Assembly (NCBI GenBank): GCA_009919365.1
Contig: RGBZ01000015.1
Span: 1-13,918, forward strand
Direction: 5' to 3'
Source of the DNA: a bacterium
Lineage (GTDB): Bacteria > Chloroflexota > Limnocylindria > Limnocylindrales > Limnocylindraceae
DNA: 13,918 bases
Shown here: positions 1 through 7,990 of the stretch, one piece after another
Position numbering within the stretch: position 1 is the stretch's first letter
Layout of the letters: the number at the start of each line of letters is the position of its first letter
The notes under the pieces: model-generated
What the model was told of the DNA's origin: nothing
The model's database searches: none
What the model saw: only the letters and a program-made list of their open reading frames with translations
Made by a program: the position numbers and the translations under genes

Positions 1-865
1 CCTCCATGGCCAGCATGGTGAAGACGAGGACAAGGACGCTGAAGATGATCCCCTGCATGAGACCCACGAAGAGTTCGAGGCCATACAGGGCAACTGGGAT
101 GTAGGCGAGGGTGATCGTGGTCATTACGGTAAGGGCAAGCTCACCGCCGTAGATGTTGCCGAAGAGTCGCATCGCCAAGGTAATCGGCTTCACGATTTCA
201 AGGAAGAACTCCAACACGCCAACGAAGAGGCCGATGGGACCGCCCTTCAGGGTGAAGAACTTTCCGAGGTAGCCACCGATGCCGAGCGCGCGAACGCCCT
301 GGTAGTGGAAGTAGACGAAGGCGACGAGTGCCAGGCCAACGGTGACGTTCACGTCGCTCGTTGGCGCGCGGAACTCATGCACGCGGCCAACACCTGGGAT
401 CAGGCCAGACCAGTTCGAGACAACAATAAAGAGGAAGCAGGCGAGGAAGAAGGTGATGAAGCGCTTTGCCCCTGGGCCGCCGATCCCCATCGCGAATGAG
501 GTGAGGCCCTCGATGGCGAACTCAAGCACGTTCTGCGCGCCGCTCGGAATCTCCTTGAGTCGTCGCGCTGCAATCGTCAGTGGAATAATCACGACCGCCA
601 TCACGATCCAGCTCATGATGATGGAGCCGGTGATCGACGGGTAGAAGTCGAAGAGCGACGCGGCATGGGTTGGATCGCCTCCGAGATCAATCACCGTGTG
701 TGGAACGATCGGCTCAAGCGCCCGCTTGATGACGTCGCCAGGGAAGTTGTTCAGTCCGACACCACCGAACGTGACGATCGCAACTGCGTCAAGGAGGATC
801 ACGCCGAGTGCGGCAAGAAGAAGGGTGCGCTTCGTTGAGCTCTTCTTCGCCGGAGCGACGCTCAT
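1..865 (-). CDS. atpB: ATP synthase F0 subunit a (partial, C-terminus off window)
   Basis: Membrane subunit a of F1F0-ATP synthase, which forms the two proton half-channels against the c-ring. Reading the minus strand from ATG at 865 gives 288 codons that run off the left edge. The first ~15 residues are basic, followed by a membrane helix (about residues 14-34). Later come the family signature NWSGLIPG (151-158), an APTSDVN segment (168-173) and LAMRLFGNIYGGE (230-242), which holds the essential channel arginine (R233). Hydrophobic helices follow to the window edge. The known length of the family suggests only a few residues are missing. Its ATG overlaps the stop of the upstream atpZ/atpI gene as ATGA, so the two are probably translationally coupled. 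The rest of the atp operon (c, b, delta, alpha, gamma, beta, epsilon) would be expected further left. Identification is secure. Confidence 0.96.
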   Translation of the reverse strand, partial: MSVAPAKKSSTKRTLLLAALGVILLDAVAIVTFGGVGLNNFPGDVIKRALEPIVPHTVIDLGGDPTHAASLFDFYPSITGSIIMSWIVMAVVIIPLTIAARRLKEIPSGAQNVLEFAIEGLTSFAMGIGGPGAKRFITFFLACFLFIVVSNWSGLIPGVGRVHEFRAPTSDVNVTVGLALVAFVYFHYQGVRALGIGGYLGKFFTLKGGPIGLFVGVLEFFLEIVKPITLAMRLFGNIYGGELALTVMTTITLAYIPVALYGLELFVGLMQGIIFSVLVLVFTMLAME

Positions 866-1257
866 TCAACCCTCCCTTTCAATCGTGCGGCGTCGCGTTC
901 GCGCGCCTCACGTTCTCGTTTCGCAGCTTTTGCTGCAACATCAAGTGCATCGAGGTGGCGCAACGTTCGCTGCACCAACCGTGCCGCGGCCACCGCACCA
1001 GCGGTAAAGCCTCCGATGAATCCGAGGATCAGGAAGATCGGTTCGCTGTTGAGCTGACCGTCAATCCAGTGTCCGAGGAGTGCTCCACCGAGATTCGCGA
1101 TGAGGAGGCTGATACCGATCTGCGAGAAGAGGGCGAGATACGCACCCTTGCCGATGTCGGACATCAGGCCAACAACCTCATCAGGATTCTGCGGCGATTC
1201 TAGCCGAGGGTCGCCAAACTCGCGTTCGTTTTTCGGCGCTGGGTCAGGCGTGCTCAT
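862..1257 (-). CDS. AtpZ/AtpI-family F0F1-ATPase assembly protein
   Basis: Small membrane protein of 131 aa of the AtpZ/AtpI type, which sits at the head of many atp operons and is linked to c-ring assembly or cation (Mg2+/Ca2+) handling. It has a ~30-residue polar N-terminus, then two membrane helices (about residues 38-62 and 73-95). They are joined by the typical LLGHWIDGQLNSEP loop (60-73), followed by a charged helical tail rich in Ala, Arg and Lys. Its ATG overlaps the stop of the WecA-type gene (ATGA) and its own stop overlaps the atpB start (ATGA), so it is embedded in a tightly coupled operon. The family call rests on length, two-helix topology, the loop motif and position directly before atpB. 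Whether it is better named AtpZ or AtpI I cannot settle, so no symbol is given. Confidence 0.88.
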   Translation of the reverse strand: MSTPDPAPKNEREFGDPRLESPQNPDEVVGLMSDIGKGAYLALFSQIGISLLIANLGGALLGHWIDGQLNSEPIFLILGFIGGFTAGAVAAARLVQRTLRHLDALDVAAKAAKREREARERDAARLKGRVE

Positions 1258-2294
1258 GCGCGGCGCTCCGCTCGTCGCGAGAGCGAGACGATCGCCCCGC
1301 CGAGCACGACAAGGAGCCCGGCGAAGGCATAGAGGGCGGCACTCGCGGTCAGCACCACCGCCCCAATCGAAAGGAGGAGTGTGACCCCATAAAGGGCAAG
1401 GACGGCCCCGCGGTGGCTCAGCCCCGCGTCGATTAGGCGCTGATGAATGTGGGTCTTGTCCGCACTATATGGAGAGCGTCCGGCCAGGAGCCGCCCCACG
1501 ATCACGAAGAAGGCATCAATGATGGGCACCCCCAGGATGAGCAGCGCGGCCACGACCTTGGCGGTGCCGAGCAGGGAGAGGACCGCCAGGGCGTAGGCGA
1601 CCGCCAAGATTCCGCTCGTCCCCATATAGATGGAGGCGGGGTAGAAGTTGTGTCGCAGGAACCCGGCGAGCGCGCCCGCCAAGGCGAAGCAGAGGGCGGC
1701 GAGGAGGGGTGTGGCCGGAAGGGCGATTAGTCCAAGGGTGACCGCAGCGATGAGGGCGATCCCGCCCGAGAGGCCATCGAGCCCGTCGATGAAGTTCATC
1801 GCGTTCTGCATGCCGAGGACCCAGAAGATGGTGAGGGCGAGCCCAATCGCATCGGGGATGAACAGGTCGCCCGCACCGAACGGATTCGACAAGATGGCGA
1901 TTCGCACACCGAAGGCGATTGGCACCGCTGAAATCACCAGCTGCCCAGCGAGCTGCCACCGCGCACGTAGATCGAAGCGATCGTCGGCGAGACCGATGAC
2001 GCCCGCAAGTAATGCCCCAAGCAAGAGTGCAGCGATTCCAGAGATCGGGAGTGGTGTGCCGCCCGTCAGACCGAGTGGTGACGCAAGGATCGTCACTGCT
2101 GCACCGACCAAGAAGAAGGAGAGCGCGACGGCGAAGCCGCCAGCGCGCGGCATCAACGTGGTGTTGATGCGGCGCTCATTCGGAGCATCGGCAAGATTGA
2201 ACGCAACAGCAACGCGGCGTACGAACTGTGTGCCCACCAGCGCGACGGCGGCCGCCAGTGCAGCGATGGCGAGATAGAGCGGAGCGCTCTCCAT
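1254..2294 (-). CDS. WecA/TagO-type undecaprenyl-phosphate sugar-1-phosphate transferase (MraY family)
   Basis: Polytopic membrane enzyme of 346 aa that transfers a sugar-1-phosphate (usually GlcNAc-1-P) from a UDP-sugar to undecaprenyl phosphate. This starts the synthesis of teichoic-acid-like or other surface polysaccharides. Family marks seen: PNERRINTTLMPRAGG (38-53); the Mg-binding LADDRFD (102-108) with D104/D105; NAMNFIDGLDGLSGG (164-178); LRHNFYPASIYMG (213-225); and a cytoplasmic ADKTHIHQRL motif (278-287). These fit the WecA/TagO branch better than MraY proper, which has HHH. Odd point: after MG the family normally has D(T/S)GS, and that Asp is a metal ligand in MraY; here it reads MGTSG (224-228). 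From memory, similar MGTSG versions occur in Chloroflexota, so the enzyme may still be active. ATG at 2294 shares one base with the glyA stop (TAATG). The true sugar substrate is unknown. Confidence 0.92.
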   Translation of the reverse strand: MESAPLYLAIAALAAAVALVGTQFVRRVAVAFNLADAPNERRINTTLMPRAGGFAVALSFFLVGAAVTILASPLGLTGGTPLPISGIAALLLGALLAGVIGLADDRFDLRARWQLAGQLVISAVPIAFGVRIAILSNPFGAGDLFIPDAIGLALTIFWVLGMQNAMNFIDGLDGLSGGIALIAAVTLGLIALPATPLLAALCFALAGALAGFLRHNFYPASIYMGTSGILAVAYALAVLSLLGTAKVVAALLILGVPIIDAFFVIVGRLLAGRSPYSADKTHIHQRLIDAGLSHRGAVLALYGVTLLLSIGAVVLTASAALYAFAGLLVVLGGAIVSLSRRAERRA

Positions 2295-4330
2295 TAGCTC
2301 TCGCGCGCCGCTAGCTCCGCAGCATCGTTACCGGGTACTGGGAACTGTTGCGCAACCTTCACTACCTCGCGGCGGATCTGTTCAAGCTTCGCCGCATCTT
2401 CGCGCGCGGCGATCGCCTCAACAGACCACTGCGCGATCTGCTCCATCTCCGCGAGTCCCATGCCGCGCGTTGTTGCTGCTGGTGTGCCGTAGCGCACGCC
2501 GCTCGTCACCATTGGCGAGCGCGTCTCGCCTGGAATGCTGTTCTTGTTGATCGTCACGCCCACCGCCTCGAGTGCGGCGGTCGCCTCTTTGCCGGTCACA
2601 CCAAGTGGTGTCACGTCGCACAAGATCAGGTGGTTGTCGGTACCGCCGGTGATCACACCAAACCCGCGTGCGGCGAGCGCTGCGGCAAGCCCCTTGGCGT
2701 TGACGAGTGTTCGCTGCATGTACGCACGGAACTCAGGCTGCAGTGCCAACTTGTAGGCGACCGCTTTGGCGGCGATCACGTGCATCAGCGGCCCACCCTG
2801 ATTTCCAGGGAAGACAGCCCGGTCAATGGCAGCCGCTTCGTCGGCTCGAGCAAAGATCATGCCGCCTCTCGGTCCGCGCAACGTCTTGTGCGTGGTGGTG
2901 GTGACGTAATCAGCGTGGGGGAATGGGCTTGGGTGTAGCCCTGCCGCAACGACTCCCGAGATGTGCGCCATATCGACCATCAACTTCGCGCCAGCTGCAT
3001 GTGCAATAGCGGCAAACTTCTCAAAGTCGAGCGCACGCGGATACGCCGATGCGCCAGCGATGACAACCTTCGGCTTCGCCTCATCGACGGCGCGGTGGAC
3101 TGCGTCCCAATCAACAAGACCATCTTCAGCGCGAACACCGTAGAAGGTCGGCTTGAACCACTTTCCGGAAATGTTGACCGACGCGCCATGGGAGAGGTGT
3201 CCGCCCTGATCGAGGCTCATGGCAACGAATGAGTCGCCTGGTGACATCGCGGCGGTGAAGGTCGCGATGTTTGCCGACGCGCCAGAGTGCGGCTGCACGT
3301 TGACATGCTCGCTGCCAGCAAAGAGCTGCAGTGCGCGGTTTCGTGCAAGGTTCTCTGCCTCGTCAACGAACTCACAACCGGCGTAGTAGCGCTTCCCGGG
3401 AAGTCCCTCGGCATACTTGTTGGTGAGGATGGAGCCCTGCGCCTCGCGCACTGCGGCATACGCGTAGTTCTCGGAGGCGATCAACTCGATGTGATCACGC
3501 TGACGCACCGCCTCCTTGACGAAGATGGCGTCGAGTTCTGGGTCAACCTCGCGAAGGCTCAGGTTCATCAACGGATCGTGTGCGGCGTTGCCCATGCTCC
3601 CCTCCCTCTCCACTGTCCCACTACAGGTGCGTGGCATGGCCATCACCTGGCCGAGGGGGATCTTCAGGCGGCGGGCGAGCCAGCGCAGCGCCGTCCCCTT
3701 GTTCACCCCGGGGGCGGTGAATTCTAGGTACTCGGGGTGGCTGATGGTCACATCGAGCTCCCCGGCGAAGGTGGCCCGGGCTCGATCAAGCACCCCATCC
3801 ACATGCCCCTCAGGGGCGTGGGCGACCACCTTAGAGAGGTGCAGTTTGCGCTCGGTGAGGTAGTCGGTGAGGTTTGGCACGGTACCGAGACGCTTGAGGG
3901 CATCCCCTTGGAGCCAGATCTCGTACTGGCGCACATGTGGGTCGCGGACATCGAATCGCAGATCGTCGCGGATCACGGCGTGGCCCCAAAGGTTGTTCTC
4001 GCGACACCACGCGACAGCCTTGGCTCCCAGGTGAGCAGGGAAGGGGACGTGCCTGATCATGCGCCCTGAACCAGGCTCGCCTTTCGCCGGAATCTCGCGC
4101 GCGATCGCCCCCTGCATGCCGATGAGCGGACCGTCGAGTCCAATCTGGTGCGCGTACTCAATGATGGACGGCACATTGCGCCCCGACGAAATGGTGGCGA
4201 TGACCCCCTTAGCGCGCGCTGCGCGAATCGCATCAATGGTGCGCTCAGCGATCACGCCGCCGTGCGGCAACAGCGTGCCATCAAGATCCATGACGAGGAG
4301 TCGAATTGGGAGCGTTGGTTTCACTGCCAT
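2294..4330 (-). CDS. glyA: Serine hydroxymethyltransferase, in one open frame behind a truncated HAD domain
   Basis: The open frame encodes 678 residues. Residues 246-678 are a complete SHMT of 433 aa, a PLP enzyme that interconverts serine + THF with glycine + methylene-THF. Counting from that inner Met, I see RQRDHIELIASEN (31-43), YAEGLPGKRYYAG (61-73), SGASAN (104-109), DMAHISG (208-214) and TTTTHKTLRGPRGG (232-245) with the PLP-binding lysine K237. Length fits bacterial GlyA (about 415-430). Residues 1-245 are a Cof-type HAD lacking its C-terminal part, listed separately. A strong Shine-Dalgarno directly before the inner ATG at 3595 argues that GlyA is translated on its own from 3595 to 2294. 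A true bifunctional fusion cannot be excluded from sequence. The frame begins 5 nt after prmC and its stop overlaps the next ATG, so it is an operon member. Confidence 0.93.
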   Translation of the reverse strand: MAVKPTLPIRLLVMDLDGTLLPHGGVIAERTIDAIRAARAKGVIATISSGRNVPSIIEYAHQIGLDGPLIGMQGAIAREIPAKGEPGSGRMIRHVPFPAHLGAKAVAWCRENNLWGHAVIRDDLRFDVRDPHVRQYEIWLQGDALKRLGTVPNLTDYLTERKLHLSKVVAHAPEGHVDGVLDRARATFAGELDVTISHPEYLEFTAPGVNKGTALRWLARRLKIPLGQVMAMPRTCSGTVEREGSMGNAAHDPLMNLSLREVDPELDAIFVKEAVRQRDHIELIASENYAYAAVREAQGSILTNKYAEGLPGKRYYAGCEFVDEAENLARNRALQLFAGSEHVNVQPHSGASANIATFTAAMSPGDSFVAMSLDQGGHLSHGASVNISGKWFKPTFYGVRAEDGLVDWDAVHRAVDEAKPKVVIAGASAYPRALDFEKFAAIAHAAGAKLMVDMAHISGVVAAGLHPSPFPHADYVTTTTHKTLRGPRGGMIFARADEAAAIDRAVFPGNQGGPLMHVIAAKAVAYKLALQPEFRAYMQRTLVNAKGLAAALAARGFGVITGGTDNHLILCDVTPLGVTGKEATAALEAVGVTINKNSIPGETRSPMVTSGVRYGTPAATTRGMGLAEMEQIAQWSVEAIAAREDAAKLEQIRREVVKVAQQFPVPGNDAAELAARES
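3593..3608 (-). promoter_or_regulatory. Strong internal ribosome binding site and start for glyA
   Basis: On the minus strand a purine run (AGGGAGGGGAG, 3608-3598) lies 2 nt before ATG at 3595-3593. It offers several good registers for the anti-Shine-Dalgarno. It decides in favour of independent GlyA translation, even though the frame is open back to 4330. Confidence 0.75.
3596..4330 (-). pseudogene. Truncated Cof-type HAD hydrolase domain, missing motif IV
   Basis: Residues 1-245 of the fused frame. Cof-type HAD phosphatases (sugar phosphates, nucleotides and similar) use an Asp nucleophile. Motif I is intact as VMDLDGTLL (13-21, D15 and D17). Motif II reads ISSGR (47-51). The cap domain covers roughly 80-190. 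The motif III lysine is in GVNKGTALRWL (208-218, K211). The chain then reaches LGQVMAM (226-232), exactly where GDxxNDxxM should follow, and instead reads into PRTCSGTVEREGS and the GlyA start. About 40 C-terminal residues, including the Mg-binding acidic motif IV, are absent. I see no sign of them in another frame, because only ~50 nt lie before glyA. The upstream part looks undamaged, so the loss is probably recent, or an assembly deletion. Catalysis as a normal HAD is unlikely. Confidence 0.7.
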
Positions 4331-4335
4331 GTGCG

Positions 4336-5436
4336 TTATCCGCTCCGACGAATTTCGGCCATACGGTCGCGGCCCGATAGGTCACCACGAATCGCCACGC
4401 GCCAACCGATGCCGAGGCCGTCGGCGAGTCGCGCAACGTCGTCACCCTGACCGTCTCCGAATTCCAAGAGTGCAGCGCCACCTGGGCGCAGCAGTCGCGG
4501 CAGCTCGGCGATGAGTCGGCGAATCAGCTCCAGCCCATCACCGCCACCGTCGAGCGCAAGGCGTGGCTCTGCGGCAATGCCGAGACGCGCCAAGTCGCGC
4601 GGCGCGAGATCCCGAATACTTGCAGCATCCCTGGCGCCATCAACCTCCCCGGTTGGCACATACGGCAGGTTTGCAATGAGAAGATCAAGGTGTGCTGGAT
4701 CACCGGGTGCACGCGCCGCAAGAAGCGGCTCGGCGAGATCGCCGTGCATGAACGTGATGCGCGACGCCACACCGCAGCGCAGCGCATTCGCGCGCGCCAC
4801 CATCAGCGCCTCGCCAGAGATGTCTGTTGCGATGAGACGCAGAGGTACTGGCGATTCGTCGGCGAGGGCGACCGCAAGTGCGCCGCTCCCCGTGCCGATC
4901 TCTGCAGCGTTCAGCGGATGTGGCGCGCGACCAAGTGCTCGATCGGCCGCCACGCGGTCGGCAAGAAAGGCGAGTGCCGTCTCAATGATCAGCTCGCTCT
5001 CTGGCCGTGGGTCAAGCACATCTGGCGTTACGAGCAGTTCTAGCTTGCGGAATCCGCGACGCCCGGTGAGATGACTGATCGGTCGACCGGTTGCGCGCTC
5101 CTGCACGAGCGCAGCGAGGGCCGCTGGGGCATCACCTGCGGCGAGTGCGCTGCGCGCGATGCGCAACGCTTCCGCGAGTTGCGGATGTCGGTCGCTCAGT
5201 GGCTCTGGCTCTGGAATCTCAATCAGCGCTGGGAGTGGCAGCGGAAAGCCTGCAGCGACAGCGGTGCGCAACGTGGTGACGCGCGTACCGAGGAGTGCTG
5301 CGAGAAGTGTTTCGGCATCGAGGCGTGGTGTTGGGCTTCCTACCGCCTCCAGTTGCGCCGATGCTTCGCGCAGCAGCGTCGGTCCATCAGCCTCACGCTC
5401 GATAAGTGGTCGACCGGCAATCGGCTCGTCGCTCAT
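4336..5436 (-). CDS. prmC: Release factor glutamine N5-methyltransferase (HemK/PrmC)
   Basis: SAM-dependent methylase of 366 aa that modifies the glutamine of the GGQ motif in peptide release factors. An N-terminal helical substrate-binding region (1-60) is followed by [19 protein letters not shown] (114-132), the PrmC-specific DPRPESE (142-148, normally IPRPETE) and the SAM motif [15 protein letters not shown] (178-192). The active-site motif is [11 protein letters not shown] (254-264), and the family C-terminus follows as [13 protein letters not shown] (293-305) and LLEFG (323-327). Two departures: NLPY (256-259) replaces the usual NPPY, and a Pro/Ala-rich insertion of about 45 residues (62-108) makes it longer than the usual ~280 aa. 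It lies directly downstream of its substrate gene prfA with an ATGA overlap, the classic prfA-prmC pair. The start is fixed by that overlap. Confidence 0.94.
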   Translation of the reverse strand: MSDEPIAGRPLIEREADGPTLLREASAQLEAVGSPTPRLDAETLLAALLGTRVTTLRTAVAAGFPLPLPALIEIPEPEPLSDRHPQLAEALRIARSALAAGDAPAALAALVQERATGRPISHLTGRRGFRKLELLVTPDVLDPRPESELIIETALAFLADRVAADRALGRAPHPLNAAEIGTGSGALAVALADESPVPLRLIATDISGEALMVARANALRCGVASRITFMHGDLAEPLLAARAPGDPAHLDLLIANLPYVPTGEVDGARDAASIRDLAPRDLARLGIAAEPRLALDGGGDGLELIRRLIAELPRLLRPGGAALLEFGDGQGDDVARLADGLGIGWRVAIRGDLSGRDRMAEIRRSG

Positions 5437-6518
5437 TGCTCCGCCAGTCGCGCCGCCTGCTCGGCGGCGGCAAGCGCCTCATGGAATGGCGCGAGATCAC
5501 CGCCAAGAATTCCCGGCACATCAAACTTGTCAAAACCGATGCGATGATCGGTGACACGATTCTGTGGTCCGTTGTACGTACGAATCTTCTCGCTGCGATC
5601 GCCGCTACCGATGAGCGCCTTGCGTGCCTTGGAGTCGGCGGCGCGCTTGCGCTCCTCTTCTGCGGCGATGATGCGGCTGCGCAGAATCGCCATCCCCTTC
5701 TCCTTGTTGCGTAACTGGCTGCGCTCGTCTTGCATCTCCACCACGATGCCGCTCGGAATATGCGTAATGCGCACCGCGGAGTCGGTGGTGTTCACCCCTT
5801 GCCCGCCGTTCCCTGATGCGCGCTTCACGTCGATGCGAATGTCGGTCTCTGGAATCACCAGGTCAACAGCGGTCACCACGGGCAGCACCACGACCGTTGC
5901 GGTGCTGGTGTGAATGCGTCCAGCCGATTCGGTTGCGGGGACGCGCTGAATGCGGTGAACGCCTGCTTCCCACTTGAAGGCGGCCCATGCACCGTCGCCA
6001 GAGACCTCCATGACCCCTTCACGAATTCCGCCGACACCGGTTTCGCTGATCGCATCCACTTCGCTCTTCCATCCCTGGCGTTCGGCGTAGCGCAGATAGG
6101 CGCGAAAGAGCTCGCCCGCAAAGATTCCGGCCTCATCGCCCCCAGCGCCTGGGCGCACTTCGATCAACAGATCTCGACCATCGTTCGGGTCTGGCTCAAG
6201 AAGCAGCCCAGGGAGTCGCTCCAGGATGTCGCGCTCAATCGCCTCCGCCTCAGCGCGGTCGGCTGCGGCCAGTTCGCGCATCTCCGCGTCCGCCCCTGGA
6301 TCAGCCTCGAGTGCGCGTGAATCGGTGACGCGCAGGCGAGCGGCGGAGAGCGCCTCGCCCGCCTCCGCAAGTGGCGCGGTGCGCGACAGCTCACGACCAA
6401 TACGAGCAAGGGCCGTGTGGTCGGCGAGTACTTCAGGGAGCGTCAACTGCGCCTCGAGTTCGGCGCGCGCCTTGAGCGCCGCCGCGAGTCGCGCATTGAG
6501 CTGTGCGACGTCAGCCAT
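5433..6518 (-). CDS. prfA: Peptide chain release factor 1
   Basis: RF1 (361 aa) reads UAA and UAG in the ribosomal A site and triggers peptide release. The stop-codon-reading tripeptide is PAT in [15 protein letters not shown] (191-205), which marks RF1 rather than RF2 (SPF). The catalytic loop is [19 protein letters not shown] (232-250), with GGQ at 238-240 and Gln240 as the PrmC methylation target. The N-terminal coiled domain (1-100) and the [12 protein letters not shown] core (119-130) are normal. Length matches the family. It starts one base into the DUF1385 stop (TGATG) and ends in ATGA overlap with prmC. Nothing unusual. Confidence 0.97.
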   Translation of the reverse strand: MADVAQLNARLAAALKARAELEAQLTLPEVLADHTALARIGRELSRTAPLAEAGEALSAARLRVTDSRALEADPGADAEMRELAAADRAEAEAIERDILERLPGLLLEPDPNDGRDLLIEVRPGAGGDEAGIFAGELFRAYLRYAERQGWKSEVDAISETGVGGIREGVMEVSGDGAWAAFKWEAGVHRIQRVPATESAGRIHTSTATVVVLPVVTAVDLVIPETDIRIDVKRASGNGGQGVNTTDSAVRITHIPSGIVVEMQDERSQLRNKEKGMAILRSRIIAAEEERKRAADSKARKALIGSGDRSEKIRTYNGPQNRVTDHRIGFDKFDVPGILGGDLAPFHEALAAAEQAARLAEQ

Positions 6519-7471
6519 CAGCGCACCTTCAGCGACTGCAGCGCGCGGGAGGTTGGTCGCTCGGAACCGCTCGGCACAACACCACCCTCCGCTTCGATCG
6601 CCGCCGTCAGCGCAACGATTGCAATGTCGTGCATGCCGTCATCAGGCTTTCGTGTGGTGATGCGCTGCACCGCAATTCCTGGTGCAGCAAGCGTTCGTGC
6701 GATGGGATTGGTTCGATATCGACCGAGAAGACGCAAGATTTCGTAGGCCAGTCCAGCGACGAGCGGGATGCCCGCAATGCGACTGATCACTGTTGGGATC
6801 GGATCAAGTCGACCGACCAGTGAGAAGCTAACGATGCTCACCAGAATGACGACAACTAGGAACTCGGTTCCGCAGCGCGGATGTGCCGTTGGCCAGCGGG
6901 CCAGTGCGCTGCGTGTGAGCGGCTCACCGTTCTCGAGCGCATGGATCGCGCGATGCTCTGCACCGTGATACCGATAGGTGCGATCCACATCGTTGCTGCG
7001 CCCAACTGCAGCCAAGTAGCCGAGCAGAATGCCCACCTGCAAGATTCCATCAATCGCGACGGCAATGAGCAGCGTGATGACGAGCGTTGCAACCAGTGAG
7101 CCAGTGCCACCAGCGGATCGCTCCTCATCCCCCGCTGAAACGTCGGCGCTGCGCAGTAGCCAACGACTGCCCAGTGCGAGTGTCTCCCACAACACGACGG
7201 CTCCGCGAAGCACCGGGACCCGCGTCAGCCGACGGCGAATGGGTCCTGTTGCAATTGGCTCGGTCGTCACCGCAATGCCCCCGTCAACGGTGCGCAGTGC
7301 TACGCCGATGTGTGATGGCCCGCGCATGAGCACGCCGTCGATCAGCGCCTGGCCGCCATACGCCGCGCCGCTTGTTGGGCGCGCGCTTAGCGAGAGTGCG
7401 TGTAGTGCGTATGAGACCTGTGCAAAGCGATTCTGCGCGATTCGCGCAGCGACGCCGAGTCGGCGCCGCAT
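6518..7471 (-). CDS. DUF1385 family membrane protein
   Basis: Membrane protein of 317 aa of the DUF1385 family, a conserved neighbour of rpmE and prfA in many gram-positive-type genomes with no proven function. Marks seen: [18 protein letters not shown] (37-54), [13 protein letters not shown] (168-180), HPRCGTEFL (197-205) and the C-terminal [14 protein letters not shown] (265-278). The conserved His, Glu and Cys suggest a metal site, which is an inference. Membrane segments lie at about 124-156, 203-221 and 228-248. A frame from 7642 stays open but overlaps rpmE almost fully. I chose the ATG at 7471, 5 nt after the rpmE stop, which leaves the conserved domain near the N-terminus. No good Shine-Dalgarno is visible, so translation probably depends on re-initiation after rpmE. 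Confidence 0.88.
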   Translation of the reverse strand: MRRRLGVAARIAQNRFAQVSYALHALSLSARPTSGAAYGGQALIDGVLMRGPSHIGVALRTVDGGIAVTTEPIATGPIRRRLTRVPVLRGAVVLWETLALGSRWLLRSADVSAGDEERSAGGTGSLVATLVITLLIAVAIDGILQVGILLGYLAAVGRSNDVDRTYRYHGAEHRAIHALENGEPLTRSALARWPTAHPRCGTEFLVVVILVSIVSFSLVGRLDPIPTVISRIAGIPLVAGLAYEILRLLGRYRTNPIARTLAAPGIAVQRITTRKPDDGMHDIAIVALTAAIEAEGGVVPSGSERPTSRALQSLKVR

Positions 7472-7476
7472 GGGAA

Positions 7477-7686
7477 TCAGCGCGAGCGACCGAGGCGCTT
7501 CTGGAAGCGCTCGACCTGACCGGCCGTGTCGAGAATCAGCTGCTTCCCCGTAAAGAACGGGTGGCAGTTCGAGCAGACTTCCGTCTTGAGCTCGCTGGTT
7601 CGCGTTGAGCCGATCGAGAACTTCGTGCTGCAGGCGAGACACGTGATTTCGATCGTGTTGTACTTGGGATGAATCTCTGGCTTCAT
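7477..7686 (-). CDS. rpmE: 50S ribosomal protein L31 (zinc-ribbon type)
   Basis: L31 (69 aa) sits on the 50S central protuberance and bridges to the 30S. The ATG at 7686 gives the canonical MKPEIHPKYN start; the frame is open upstream to 7719, but that region adds no conserved sequence. The zinc-ribbon cysteines are present as C16-x2-C19 and C37-x2-C40, followed by HPFFTGKQ (41-48) and a VERFQKRLG tail, so this is the Zn-binding (C+) form. It lies 10 nt after rpmA and 5 nt before DUF1385. Confidence 0.95.
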   Translation of the reverse strand: MKPEIHPKYNTIEITCLACSTKFSIGSTRTSELKTEVCSNCHPFFTGKQLILDTAGQVERFQKRLGRSR

Positions 7687-7696
7687 CAGCGACTCT

Positions 7697-7960
7697 CTAG
7701 GCGTCTGGTGAAGCGACAACGTTGACGCGCTTCTTCGTGCGCGACGCGTGGTCGAACTTCACCGTACCGGTGACGGTTGCGTAGATGGTGTAGTCGCTGC
7801 CCAAGCCAACGCCACGTCCTGCGGCGAAGGTGGTGCCGTGCTGTCGCACGATGATGCCGCCAGCGTTGATCTTCTGGCCGTCGCCGACCTTCACGCCAAG
7901 GCGCTGACCAGCGCTATCGCGTCCGTTGCGAACACTTCCGCCTGCCTTTTTGTGTGCCAT
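7697..7960 (-). CDS. rpmA: 50S ribosomal protein L27
   Basis: L27 (87 aa) reaches the peptidyl-transferase centre with its N-terminal tail. It begins [16 protein letters not shown], the short tail type without the cleaved Firmicutes leader, and continues with [27 protein letters not shown] and [11 protein letters not shown], all typical. Length is normal. A good Shine-Dalgarno (AAGGAGAG) precedes the ATG in the 30-nt gap after rplU. Confidence 0.97.
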   Translation of the reverse strand: MAHKKAGGSVRNGRDSAGQRLGVKVGDGQKINAGGIIVRQHGTTFAAGRGVGLGSDYTIYATVTGTVKFDHASRTKKRVNVVASPDA

Positions 7961-7990
7961 GGCTCTCTCCTTCTCTCAGCGTTCGCTGCG

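Noticed and set aside
1516..1959. Open frame overlapping the WecA-type gene on the same strand (147 aa)
   Set aside because: Arg/His-rich composition and no recognisable domain; a shadow frame of GC-rich DNA. The same holds for the 351-aa frame at 8525-9580 under rodA and for the plus-strand frames below 12,000.
7472..7642. Extension of the DUF1385 protein upstream to 7642
   Set aside because: It overlaps almost all of rpmE in another frame and encodes no conserved sequence; ATG at 7471 just after the rpmE stop is the natural start.
7965..7990. Small inverted repeat (GCAGC-GAAC-GCTGA) between rplU and rpmA as a terminator
   Set aside because: The stem is only four base pairs, no U-run follows, and rpmA must be transcribed through it.
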